Positions 1 through 6,774 of a stretch of 11,639 bases of DNA are shown in pieces (the first letter of the stretch is position 1; every line of letters starts with the position of its first letter). Source of the DNA: Acidimicrobiia bacterium (GTDB taxonomy: Bacteria > Actinomycetota > Acidimicrobiia > Spongiisociales > ZC4RG35). Under the pieces are notes generated by a model. The model was not told the origin of the DNA, did no database searches, and saw only the letters and a program-made list of their open reading frames with translations. The stretch is taken from assembly GCA_003230435.1 (NCBI GenBank), contig QIDW01000422.1, positions 1 through 11,639 of the forward strand, read 5' to 3'. The translations under genes and the position numbers were made by a program.

Positions 1-1
1 T

Positions 2-1042
2 CTGCTTGGCCCCAGAGTCACGGCCGGGCTCAAGACGCTCGTCCGCACCAGGGTTCCAGCGATTGTGATCGCGGTAGTGGTCGTTGCATTCGCGGCATTC
101 TCGTTGCCGAAACTGGACGTAAATCCGGATCAGCTCTTCTTCTTCAAGGCGGGTGATCCGGTCAGGGTCGCATTCGAGCGAACATCCGAGGTCTTTGGCG
201 GCGCTACTCCCATGGCGGGTGAGTTCGCCTTTGATCGGGCGGGCTCGTCGGACCAACTAGCGGCGATCGCAGTTGTCTCGGACGAGATGGAGAGTCTCCC
301 CGGAGTGCGGAAGGTGTTCTCCGTCGGGGACCTGGCTTCGTCGATGACGGACGAGCAGGTCGAGGCTGTTCTATCGGGCGACGTTGAACTGCCTCTTGGC
401 AAGATGGTGAGCGACGACGGGCTTCGTTTCACGCTGCTTCCCGGTGAGTTCTCGGGCGATGATCTCCAGGGATGGGTGGAGTTTGCCGAGGCTGAGCCAC
501 TGGTCAAGACTCTGACAGGGATGCCCCTTGTGTGGGACGAGATAGCTCGGGCCGTTCTCAAGGCCCAGATGATGTCTCTAGGGGTCGCCTTCGTTCTGGT
601 GGCGGCTCTGCTCGCCGTTGCCTATCGGCGGATCCGCGAAACACTGGCATCGCTCCTACCGATTGTTATGACGATCGGTACCTTGCTCGGTTTCATTGCC
701 GTGTCCGGCATCCAACTGAATCTGCTGACGGCTGTCGTGTCCAGCATTGTGCTGGGTGTGGGAATCGACTACGCCATCCACTTTGTCGCAGCGATTGACA
801 TCGCCAGACGGGAGGGCGCCGGGTATGTATACAGAGCGATCGACAGGGCAGGTCGTCCCATCGTGGCAAACGCACTGGGCATTGCGGTCGCCCTCACTGC
901 CCTCTGGCTTTCTCCGCTGGCCATTCATGCCCAGGTGTCGGCGATCATGTGGGTAGGCATGGTCACCGCAGGCTTGACGGCCCTCGTCGTTCTGCCTGCT
1001 TTGCTTCCCCGGGAGGGCATCGAGGACGCGGAAAGTCCTTAG
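2..1042 (+). CDS. MMPL/RND-family exporter, C-terminal part (5' end outside window)
   Basis: The frame is open from base 2 to the TAG at 1040-1042 with no stop, so 346 residues are visible and the gene starts upstream. A GTG at 65 is not a credible start because the coding frame continues to the left edge and would cut into a membrane helix. The visible part is the second half of an RND-type pump: one helix (about residues 18-38), an extracytoplasmic domain of about 130 residues, then a block of five hydrophobic helices from about residue 187. The motif GVGIDYAIHF in the transmembrane block is the classic MMPL/RND signature and carries the membrane aspartate expected for proton coupling. The family exports lipids, hopanoids or other hydrophobic compounds; the substrate here cannot be told. 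It ends tail-to-tail with the stress gene, overlapping by 4 bp. Family is confident, function is not. Confidence 0.9.
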   Translation: MLGPRVTAGLKTLVRTRVPAIVIAVVVVAFAAFSLPKLDVNPDQLFFFKAGDPVRVAFERTSEVFGGATPMAGEFAFDRAGSSDQLAAIAVVSDEMESLPGVRKVFSVGDLASSMTDEQVEAVLSGDVELPLGKMVSDDGLRFTLLPGEFSGDDLQGWVEFAEAEPLVKTLTGMPLVWDEIARAVLKAQMMSLGVAFVLVAALLAVAYRRIRETLASLLPIVMTIGTLLGFIAVSGIQLNLLTAVVSSIVLGVGIDYAIHFVAAIDIARREGAGYVYRAIDRAGRPIVANALGIAVALTALWLSPLAIHAQVSAIMWVGMVTAGLTALVVLPALLPREGIEDAESP

Positions 1043-1485
1043 GACACTGTGATAAGTGTCGTGTCGGTGAGATGGCCGATGTGCTGGGACACGCTTCCCA
1101 TGAGGAGTCCCTTGATCTCTCCCAGACCTCTCCGGCCCATGACGATGGAATCTGCGCCTGCTCCCTCGGCAAAGGCGACTATGCCGTGTGCCGGCGAGCC
1201 GACCATCACCTCCTTGGCACCAACCACACCACCCGACTCTTTGACAAGGGTCGAAGCTTTGGCCACCACCTCGGCACCTACCGACTTGAGCAGGTCACGT
1301 TGGTTGATGTAGGTGCTCTCTAGCTGGGCGTACTCGGTTACCGCTCCGGACACGACAGGTGTGTTGTCCGGCACCACGTTGATGACGTCGACCGGCGCCT
1401 CGAAATGAGACGAGAGTTCACCGGCGAGGGTGGCCGCCCTCATCGAGTGGTCCGAACCATCGACCGCAAGAAGGATCCTCTTCAT
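1039..1485 (-). CDS. Universal stress protein, single UspA domain
   Basis: This is a 148-residue, single-domain Usp of normal family length. It opens with MKRILLAVDGSDHS, the usual first strand with the ATP-site aspartate (D9). Near the C-terminus it has the full nucleotide-binding pattern G-x2-G-x9-G-S (G117, G120, G130, S131), so it belongs to the ATP-binding class. The start is well supported: an AAGGAGG Shine-Dalgarno site (1491-1497, minus strand) sits 5 bp before the ATG. Proteins of this family act in the cytoplasm in stress and growth arrest, and the mycobacterial DosR regulon contains several. Here the gene lies about 4 kb from a DevR/DevS-like pair, but I see no DosR-type box in front of it. 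The 165-bp inverted-repeat element ends only 24 bp before the start codon, so the promoter must lie in or beyond that element. Confidence 0.93.
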   Translation of the reverse strand: MKRILLAVDGSDHSMRAATLAGELSSHFEAPVDVINVVPDNTPVVSGAVTEYAQLESTYINQRDLLKSVGAEVVAKASTLVKESGGVVGAKEVMVGSPAHGIVAFAEGAGADSIVMGRRGLGEIKGLLMGSVSQHIGHLTDTTLITVS

Positions 1486-1509
1486 GACTACCTCCTTTTC
1501 CCGATTTTC

Positions 1510-1674
1510 CTAGTGTCCTGTCCGGTTGTTCCGTTGATGAAGTCGGCGAGGGCTGGGCGTCGGTCGCAAGACCGAGGACGCAGGCATAGCCGAAGCTACG
1601 TCGAGGACGAGAACGCCGCGAGCGGCGTTCAGACCCGTCGAATTCGCGACATGATCAGCCGGACAGGACACTAG
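1510..1674. mobile_element. Short inverted-repeat element (MITE-like), non-coding
   Basis: A 165-bp segment is bounded by perfect 16-bp inverted repeats: CTAGTGTCCTGTCCGG at 1510-1525 and its exact reverse complement at 1659-1674. The outermost CTAG is itself palindromic, so it may instead be a 4-bp target duplication flanking 12-bp ends. The inside holds three more hairpins: 1557-1581 (GCGTC/GACGC and GGTC/GACC arms around a GCAA loop, with a bulge), a TAGC/GCTA hairpin at about 1587-1598, and a 9-bp perfect stem at 1611-1630 (GAACGCCGC/GCGGCGTTC). I see no convincing gene inside. It fills most of the gap between the flippase-transferase stop and the Usp start. A non-autonomous transposon fits best; a structured intergenic repeat or RNA is the alternative. 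The copy number elsewhere is unknown. Confidence 0.65.
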
Positions 1675-1708
1675 TTGGGCCAGGCGGATGGTAGGGCCAA
1701 GTGGTCGT

Positions 1709-3601
1709 TCAGTCTCCCGACTCTCGGAAGACTGCAGTAACAGTTCGGATGAGGATTTTCACGTCAAGGGGCATCGACCTGGTCTTGACGTAGACCTCGT
1801 CGTAGTGGGTCCTCTCCGCCATCGTGATGGTGTCGCGTCCCTCGATCTGTGCGAGACCAGTGATCCCCGGTTTCACGTCAAAGCGGGGATTGTCCAGCCC
1901 GATCATCTGGGCCTCCGCAGGCACCAGTGGCCTGGGCCCGACCAGCGACATCTGCCCACGGACGACGTTCCAAAGGTTGGGCAGTTCGTCGATCGACCAG
2001 CGTCGCAGGAAGTGGCCAACGGCGGTGATCCGATCGTCTTCCTCGATCCGGATCCTGGGCGCCATCTCGGTGTGTCGTGACGCTTCGAGACGTGCCAGAT
2101 GGTCTGCGAAAACCTGTTCGTCGCTGTGTGCCTCCATGGTTCTGATCTTCAACATCCCGAAGGGCCTTCCGCCCTGGCCGATCCTGGTCTGCCGGAAGAA
2201 AACTGGTCCGGGGCTGTTGATCCGCAAGGCGATGCCCGCCAGCAGGATCAACGGTGTGGTCAACACGAGAACCACCAACGACACAGCGATGTCGAGCGTC
2301 CTCCTGGTGACCATGGCAGCCGCCTTGGCCTCTTCCTTGATTGCATCGGCATCTCTGACGATCACGGCACCGGCAACAAGGGCGGCGAGGGCAAGGATCT
2401 CACCGACGACGAAGCCGATTCCGACCCTGGTCACGATGCCCAAGGGCGCTGTGAGGATGATGGCCACCACAGCCGAAAGGAAACCGCTCAGCCAAGCGAT
2501 GGCCAGCCTGAGTGACTGTCCGCGCGCCACGAGGATTTGACCTACGAAGAGTCCTCCTCCCGCGAATACAACACCGAAGGAGACGGCGGCAGCGGTAAGA
2601 CGACTCGGGATGAAGTCGGCGCCAAATGCGGCTCCGATGATCCACGGTCCAAGTAGCCATCCCACGCCGGCGGCGATAACGGCTAGACCCGACGCTGCCA
2701 ATCCCATGCCTCGGGCCCACGCCCGCAGCTCCGAACGTTCACCCCGTGCTGCCATTTCGGTAAACGGGGGGAGGACTCGGGCCAGGAGGTTGTATCCGAA
2801 CGTGAGGGGAGCCCTGCCCAGGGTGAAAGCCGCGAATGCGATACTGATTTCGACGGCAGAACCGCCCAGTACCCCGACCGCGAGGGGTCCAGCCAGAAGC
2901 AGCGCTTGGGAGGACGCCGCCGCAAGGACAAGCCCGGTGAGCAGGCCGCGGTCATCGAGGGCGCTTTTTGCATCCTCGTCCAACTCGTCTCGATCGACTT
3001 CGACGCGTCGGAATGGCTTCCATACGAGGACGACCAGCGGGCCAAGGATTAGACCGAGAGCGAACCCGGTGGCGGAGGGCCTTACCAACGTCACTCCTAT
3101 GGCGACAATCAGACGAACAAGGGAGGCACCACCCGAGGCCATGCCATAGGTACGGAACCTTCTCCAACCCGCCAGATGGCCGCGGGCGACTGCAAACACG
3201 AAGTGGACACCAATTGTCAGTGCTGTGAAGACGACAAATCGGCGGTCCCCGTTGAGGTATTCATCGGCTCCGAGGAAGGCAAACAGAGTTGCCCCGACCA
3301 TGGTCAAACCGGCCAACCAATATGCCCCTGCCGGTAGGCCGGATCTGGACCGATCGATCGTGAGTCTCCTTACGATCAGTTGCTCGATCGGCAACAAGAT
3401 CACGATGAACGTCAGGAAGTGGATGGTCAGGAGCACCGAGACTGGTGCGAAAGCCTCGGCACCGAGGGTCCGCCCTCCCAGCAACTGATAGGCATACGCT
3501 GCGAGTCCGGCAACGAGGCTGCCGACAACGATGTACGCGGTGCCGTCGCTACGGAGATACGCATAACGAGCTTGGGGTTCTTGTCCCTTCGGCGAGGTCA
3601 T
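1709..3601 (-). CDS. Wzx/MATE-like flippase fused to undecaprenyl-phosphate phosphoglycosyl transferase
   Basis: With the start at the ATG at 3601 (MTSPKG) the protein has 630 residues. The frame is open further upstream, but that part would run into the divergent LCP gene. No Shine-Dalgarno site is visible, so the start is provisional. Residues about 20-415 are a chain of some ten to twelve hydrophobic helices with short basic loops, as in polysaccharide flippases. Residues about 430-630 are a complete bacterial sugar transferase (WcaJ/PglC type): one membrane-entering helix, SPGPVFFRQTRIG, KIRTM (485-489), DELPNLWN (538-545), RGQMSLVGPRPL and KPGITGLAQ (577-585). Such enzymes load a sugar phosphate onto undecaprenyl phosphate to begin a glycan. 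Fusion to a flippase suggests one protein both starts and translocates the glycan. The transferase call is certain; the flippase role is inferred from topology and weak similarity. Confidence 0.88.
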   Translation of the reverse strand: MTSPKGQEPQARYAYLRSDGTAYIVVGSLVAGLAAYAYQLLGGRTLGAEAFAPVSVLLTIHFLTFIVILLPIEQLIVRRLTIDRSRSGLPAGAYWLAGLTMVGATLFAFLGADEYLNGDRRFVVFTALTIGVHFVFAVARGHLAGWRRFRTYGMASGGASLVRLIVAIGVTLVRPSATGFALGLILGPLVVLVWKPFRRVEVDRDELDEDAKSALDDRGLLTGLVLAAASSQALLLAGPLAVGVLGGSAVEISIAFAAFTLGRAPLTFGYNLLARVLPPFTEMAARGERSELRAWARGMGLAASGLAVIAAGVGWLLGPWIIGAAFGADFIPSRLTAAAVSFGVVFAGGGLFVGQILVARGQSLRLAIAWLSGFLSAVVAIILTAPLGIVTRVGIGFVVGEILALAALVAGAVIVRDADAIKEEAKAAAMVTRRTLDIAVSLVVLVLTTPLILLAGIALRINSPGPVFFRQTRIGQGGRPFGMLKIRTMEAHSDEQVFADHLARLEASRHTEMAPRIRIEEDDRITAVGHFLRRWSIDELPNLWNVVRGQMSLVGPRPLVPAEAQMIGLDNPRFDVKPGITGLAQIEGRDTITMAERTHYDEVYVKTRSMPLDVKILIRTVTAVFRESGD

Positions 3602-3634
3602 GGGGTTGTTTTGTTGGTCTCGTAAGGGGAGGGA

Positions 3635-5212
3635 GTGGCCGGAGAATATGCCTCCGCTGTTGGGTCTGCTGGCCTTGTCCAAAAAAAGGGGGTGGTCAGT
3701 TCGAATCCGTATAATTCCGCCGAGTTGGCCACTTCTACGCACCGCTCCGATACTTCTCGGCCCAAGCGTGGGTTAACCGCCGCCCTCGCCTCGGCGGTGG
3801 CCCCGGGACTCGGCCAGATCTACACAGGTCGTCGAGGCATCGGCCGCCTGCTCCTCATTGCCGACGCACTCATTGGCGGGATTGCCCTGTTCTTGCTCCT
3901 CTTTCTCAAGAACGATGTACTCAAGATCTGGGTATCGCCCGGGGCCTTGGTCGTGTTGATGGTGGTCAATCTGGTGATTCTCGCCTATAGGGGGTTGGCC
4001 TCGGCTGATGCTTACTTCTCAGTCCGGAAGTCCGGCGCTCCCAAGTGGTTGACCGCTTTGGGTTTGGCGACCGTCGCTGTAGTTCTCGTGGTGCCACACC
4101 TTGCATTTGGCTATCTCACCGTCGTCCAGGCAAGTCTCATCAACACTGTGTTCCCGGCCTCTGAACCTGTTGCCGCCGCTACTGCACCCGATGTGACGAC
4201 ATCTGGTGACCCAATCGATGATCCGTCGGGAGCTCCCGGTGTCATCGCACCGACCACTACTCCGGATGAGACGACCACTACTCTGGATCTGACGACCACC
4301 ACGACCGATCCAACGTTGTGGGACGGTCTGGAGCGTCTCAACATCGTTCTGCTCGGCGCCGATGCCGGGGAGGGTCGCACGGGTCTTCGCACCGATACGA
4401 CGATCGTCGTCAGCATCGACCCATCCACCGGCAACACGGCAATGTTCTCCGTGCCCCGGGATCTGTCCGACGCACCGCTACCGGAGGGTATGGGCGTGTG
4501 GGGTTGCGACTGTTTCCCGGACCTGATCACTTACCTCTACGAAGCCGGGGTTCGGAATCCAAAAGCCTTCCCCGGTCCGGACGATCCATCGATCAACGCC
4601 ATAAAGGGAGCCCTTGGTGAGATTTTCGGGATCCCGATCCACTATTACGCACTGGTGACGTTGGACGGGTTTGTCGATGTCGTGGATGCGCTCGGTGGTG
4701 TGACCATCGACATACCAAAGACCATTTTCGACGCTACATACCCAAGCGAGGACGGAGGCATCGAGAGAATCGAGATCAAGGAGGGGACTCGACAACTCAA
4801 CGGTCATGAGGCTCTTGCCTACGCTCGAATACGACGCAACTCAGACGACTTCAACCGGATGAACCGCCAGCGTTGCGTTCTCGAGGCTGTCTTGGAGCAG
4901 TCAAGTCCCACCGAGATCCTCTTCCGGTTTGGTGCGATCGCCGAAGCAATGAAGAGAAGCCTGAAGACCGACATCCCACAGGAGCGCCTTGCCGATTTCA
5001 TCGATCTACTGCCCTTGATTTCCACAGATCGGATCGCCACGTTGCGGATCACTCGGACCCAGTACCAGTCGGGCGGTTCGCCCGGTCGCACCTATTACGA
5101 CATTGACAGGATCAGAGAAGACGCCCAAGCCCTCATGGCCAACCCCGAGATGGCGCAGGAGGAGCTGGGTCTGGATGACCTCGATGTCACCTGCGGGTTG
5201 ACCGAAAACTGA
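3635..5212 (+). CDS. LytR-CpsA-Psr (LCP) family glycan ligase with N-terminal membrane module
   Basis: The longest form (GTG at 3635) has 525 residues; GTG at 3692, right after an A/G-rich run, is an alternative start, and the conserved part begins only at about residue 43. Residues 43-175 hold a PGLGQIYTGRRG segment and about four hydrophobic helices. Residues 175-230 are a Pro/Thr linker with runs of threonine. Residues about 234-420 are the LCP domain: LNIVLLGAD, the R/D motif GLRTDT (250-255), FSVPRDL, an internal ALGGVTIDIP, and the closing HEALAYARIRRNSDDFNR. LCP enzymes move glycans from undecaprenyl pyrophosphate to peptidoglycan on the outer face of the membrane. Cysteines at 291, 293, 414 and 520 could form disulfides. 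The gene is divergent from the flippase-transferase, which makes a glycan start-flip-attach pair likely. The glycan itself cannot be named. Confidence 0.9.
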   Translation: MAGEYASAVGSAGLVQKKGVVSSNPYNSAELATSTHRSDTSRPKRGLTAALASAVAPGLGQIYTGRRGIGRLLLIADALIGGIALFLLLFLKNDVLKIWVSPGALVVLMVVNLVILAYRGLASADAYFSVRKSGAPKWLTALGLATVAVVLVVPHLAFGYLTVVQASLINTVFPASEPVAAATAPDVTTSGDPIDDPSGAPGVIAPTTTPDETTTTLDLTTTTTDPTLWDGLERLNIVLLGADAGEGRTGLRTDTTIVVSIDPSTGNTAMFSVPRDLSDAPLPEGMGVWGCDCFPDLITYLYEAGVRNPKAFPGPDDPSINAIKGALGEIFGIPIHYYALVTLDGFVDVVDALGGVTIDIPKTIFDATYPSEDGGIERIEIKEGTRQLNGHEALAYARIRRNSDDFNRMNRQRCVLEAVLEQSSPTEILFRFGAIAEAMKRSLKTDIPQERLADFIDLLPLISTDRIATLRITRTQYQSGGSPGRTYYDIDRIREDAQALMANPEMAQEELGLDDLDVTCGLTEN

Positions 5213-5375
5213 TGCACGGCCTCAAATTGAACTGAGGTATCACCTCTCGGGCGAACAGCTCGATGCTCGACGGGTCGAAAGCAGCATCCGCTTCCCATTC
5301 TTTGATCCTGGACACAATCTGGTCCCAGAGAAGATCGGCTGGGCCTCGCTGGCGGTAGTACCGAAGTCCCGACGC
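5187..5375 (-). pseudogene. C-terminal relic, possibly of a luciferase-like (LLM) F420/flavin oxidoreductase
   Basis: The minus-strand frame is open from a TAA at 5376-5378 to a TGA at 5187-5189 but has no start codon of its own. Its translation looks protein-like, with segments such as RGPADLLWDQIVSRIKEWEA and SSIELFAREVIPQF. The second resembles the usual C-terminal helix of LLM-class oxidoreductases (pattern S-x-E-x-F-A-R-E-V-x-P). About 40 residues are convincing; the last 15 or so probably run past the original stop into the LCP gene's 3' end. Nothing upstream continues the gene, so it is a decayed or truncated tail. It shares bases with the DosR-like sites at 5357-5392. The family assignment comes from recalled similarity only and needs a search. 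Confidence 0.4.
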
Positions 5376-5392
5376 TTAGGGACTTCGGTCCA
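5357..5392 (+). promoter_or_regulatory. Two DosR-box-like operators upstream of the CBS operon
   Basis: A perfect 11-bp inverted repeat (ACCGAAGTCCC at 5360-5370, GGGACTTCGGT at 5379-5389) surrounds an 8-nt spacer. Read as operators, the right arm gives GGGACTTCGGTCCA (5379-5392, plus) and the left arm gives GGGACTTCGGTACT (5370-5357, minus). The mycobacterial DosR core is GGGACTWWAGTCCC, so the right site matches at 11 of 14 positions. The two centres lie 22 bp apart, about two helical turns on one face. A weak -10-like CACAAT (5417-5422) would put the right site near -43 of the CBS operon. A DevR-like regulator is encoded 2.5 kb downstream. The alternative is a simple transcription-terminating or RNA hairpin, but there is no T-run after it. 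Confidence 0.55.
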
Positions 5393-5451
5393 TGCCAATC
5401 ATGCGGTCTGATGATGCACAATGGGGTCAGGCGCTACCAAAGGAGCCGTTG

Positions 5452-5835
5452 ATGACAATAAGCGAGTTGGTCGGTGGAGGGGTTGTGTCGATGAAACCGA
5501 CCGACACCGTTCGCCAAGCAGCCGAGTTGATGAAAAAGGCCGAGGTTGGCTCGATAGCCGTCGAGATGGACGGGGCCCTGGAGGGAATCCTCACCGAGCG
5601 TGATGTTCTCAACGCTGTGGCCGATTTCGAGGACCTGGATCGCGCGCTGATCAGCCGCTGGATGACGGCTCTTCCTGACACATTCGGTCCCGAGATGGCG
5701 GTCGAGGATGCGGCGGACTGGATGCTGGCCACAGGCTATCGACATCTGCCCGTGGTCGACGAGGTCGGCATCGTCCTGGGGATGGTCTCCATCAAGGACG
5801 TATTGTGGGCTGTAACTGACTCTTCGGCGGTGTAA
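5452..5835 (+). CDS. Two-CBS-domain protein (Hrp1-like)
   Basis: The start is the ATG at 5452, set by an AAAGGAG site at 5439-5445; an upstream in-frame ATG at 5392 would add 20 residues that do not look like the family. The 127-residue protein is just a pair of CBS domains: CBS1 about residues 8-60 (with SIAVEMDGALEGILTERDVL) and CBS2 about 68-124 (with HLPVVDEVGIVLGMVSIKDVL). CBS pairs bind adenine nucleotides or similar ligands. Stand-alone pairs of this size include hypoxic response protein 1 of Mycobacterium tuberculosis, a DosR-regulon member. It is the first gene of a tight operon: the next ATG follows the stop after 2 bp. The DosR-like sites lie about 60-95 bp upstream. The family is clear; ligand and role are inferred. 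Confidence 0.92.
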   Translation: MTISELVGGGVVSMKPTDTVRQAAELMKKAEVGSIAVEMDGALEGILTERDVLNAVADFEDLDRALISRWMTALPDTFGPEMAVEDAADWMLATGYRHLPVVDEVGIVLGMVSIKDVLWAVTDSSAV

Positions 5836-5837
5836 CG

Positions 5838-6299
5838 ATGGAACCGATCACGGAAGCGAGTGCGCGCGAGTTTCTCAGGGATGCCCTTGTCGCTCACATT
5901 GGTGTCGTGGTCGAAGGTGAGCCCTATGTGACGCCGATGTCTTTCATCGTCCATGACGACAGGATCCTTTTTAGGACCAAACCTGGTCGTCGGCTCCATG
6001 GAATGAAAACCAACCCTGTGGTTTCGGTAGAGGTGTCCAGTTTTGATGAGGCGACCGGGGACTGGACCAGTGTCATCGTCAAGGGCAACGCGATGGTTGA
6101 AACCGACGATGTCATCATCCAGGCCACGCTGACCGGACTGTTTGACAAATATCGCCAGGTTCTGGGCACCCCTCTCGCGAGGGGTGGCATTCAGCCTATT
6201 GCTGCGTTTCCCAACGTCGTAGCTGTCGAAATCATCGAAATCACTGGTATGTCGTCGAGTGGACTATTCAGCGTGAGGACGAGGCCGGGACGGCTCTAA
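5838..6299 (+). CDS. Pyridoxamine 5'-phosphate oxidase-like flavin-binding protein
   Basis: This is a 153-residue split-barrel protein of the PNPOx-like type (the Pyridox_ox_2/NimA group). The signature stretch is residues 16-66: VAHIGVVVEGEPYVTPMSF, then a short turn, ILFRTKPGRRLHGMKTNP and VVSVEV, where the family binds FMN or F420 at a dimer interface. A second conserved strand is SVIVKGNAMVE (78-88). The start codon lies 2 bp after the CBS gene's stop and has no strong Shine-Dalgarno site, so translational coupling is likely; the next gene begins 1 bp after this stop. True PNPOx activity in vitamin B6 synthesis is unlikely. Small flavoproteins of this kind often reduce quinones or nitro compounds or shelter a cofactor. 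Related proteins occur in mycobacterial dormancy regulons. The cofactor is not determinable here. Confidence 0.88.
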   Translation: MEPITEASAREFLRDALVAHIGVVVEGEPYVTPMSFIVHDDRILFRTKPGRRLHGMKTNPVVSVEVSSFDEATGDWTSVIVKGNAMVETDDVIIQATLTGLFDKYRQVLGTPLARGGIQPIAAFPNVVAVEIIEITGMSSSGLFSVRTRPGRL

Positions 6300-6300
6300 C

Positions 6301-6774
6301 GTGTTTGTCCACTACTTCACTCATGTTCCTTTGAACGTGTCGGATGTCGAGAAGCGTCTCGATCAGTTCAGGACGAACCTCCCCGAGATGGCCGATGTCG
6401 CCTATCGGCAGGGTGAGGAGTTGCGGGCCAAGGTTGGGCCGTGGGTGGAGGGGTTTGCCAAAGAAGTGGAACTCGAGATCGGCACTGCCGAGATCCACAG
6501 AACAGGGATCGCCTACCCCGTCACCTGGACCGCAGTCGGTGCGACGATGCTCTTTCCAAAACTGAACGCTGAGCTGCTTTTGGCCCATGTGGGACGCAAC
6601 CTCACTCGCATCGCCATTGAGGGCACCTACGAGCCGCCGCTGGGGTTTGTCGGCAAAATGGCCGACCGGGCCATTCTTGGTCGTTATGCCGATGCGGCCG
6701 TCCGCAACTGGCTGGACCAACTGGCTGAAGCACTCGTCAACGAGAAGCCGGCCACAGACCAGGTAGCCGAATAA
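6301..6774 (+). CDS. SRPBCC-like (START/cyclase fold) small protein, third gene of the operon
   Basis: This 157-residue protein starts with GTG at 6301, one base after the previous stop. Residues 70-145 carry the best clue: YPVTWTAVGATMLFPKLNAE, then RNLTRIAIEGTYEPPLGFVG and a final amphipathic helix (DAAVRNWLDQLAEAL). This matches the last strands and long C-terminal helix of SRPBCC ligand-binding proteins, with a typical G-x-Y-x-P-P-x-G turn. No catalytic residues can be named; such domains bind hydrophobic ligands. The 3' end overlaps the convergent kinase gene by 38 bp. Sharing an operon with CBS and PNPOx-like genes suggests a role in the same stress or dormancy response. The fold assignment is by pattern and moderately sure; the function is unknown. 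Confidence 0.72.
   Translation: MFVHYFTHVPLNVSDVEKRLDQFRTNLPEMADVAYRQGEELRAKVGPWVEGFAKEVELEIGTAEIHRTGIAYPVTWTAVGATMLFPKLNAELLLAHVGRNLTRIAIEGTYEPPLGFVGKMADRAILGRYADAAVRNWLDQLAEALVNEKPATDQVAE

Noticed and set aside
65..1042. A complete exporter gene starting with GTG at 65.
   Set aside because: The frame stays open to base 2 and the family is far longer, so this is a partial gene cut by the window edge.
1100..1125. GGGACT (minus strand) inside the Usp gene as a DosR half-site.
   Set aside because: It is a single half-site in coding sequence near the gene's 3' end, with no palindrome and no downstream target.
3690..3720. A tRNA T-loop-like GTTCGAATCC followed by TATAAT (3710-3715) in the LCP 5' region.
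   Set aside because: The bases either side of the loop do not pair as a T-stem, no acceptor or anticodon arm can be built upstream, and no -35 element lies 16-18 bp before TATAAT.
3602..3742. A 47-residue N-terminal extension of the flippase-transferase starting at 3742.
   Set aside because: It would overlap the start of the divergent LCP gene, has no family resemblance, and the membrane part begins after the ATG at 3601.
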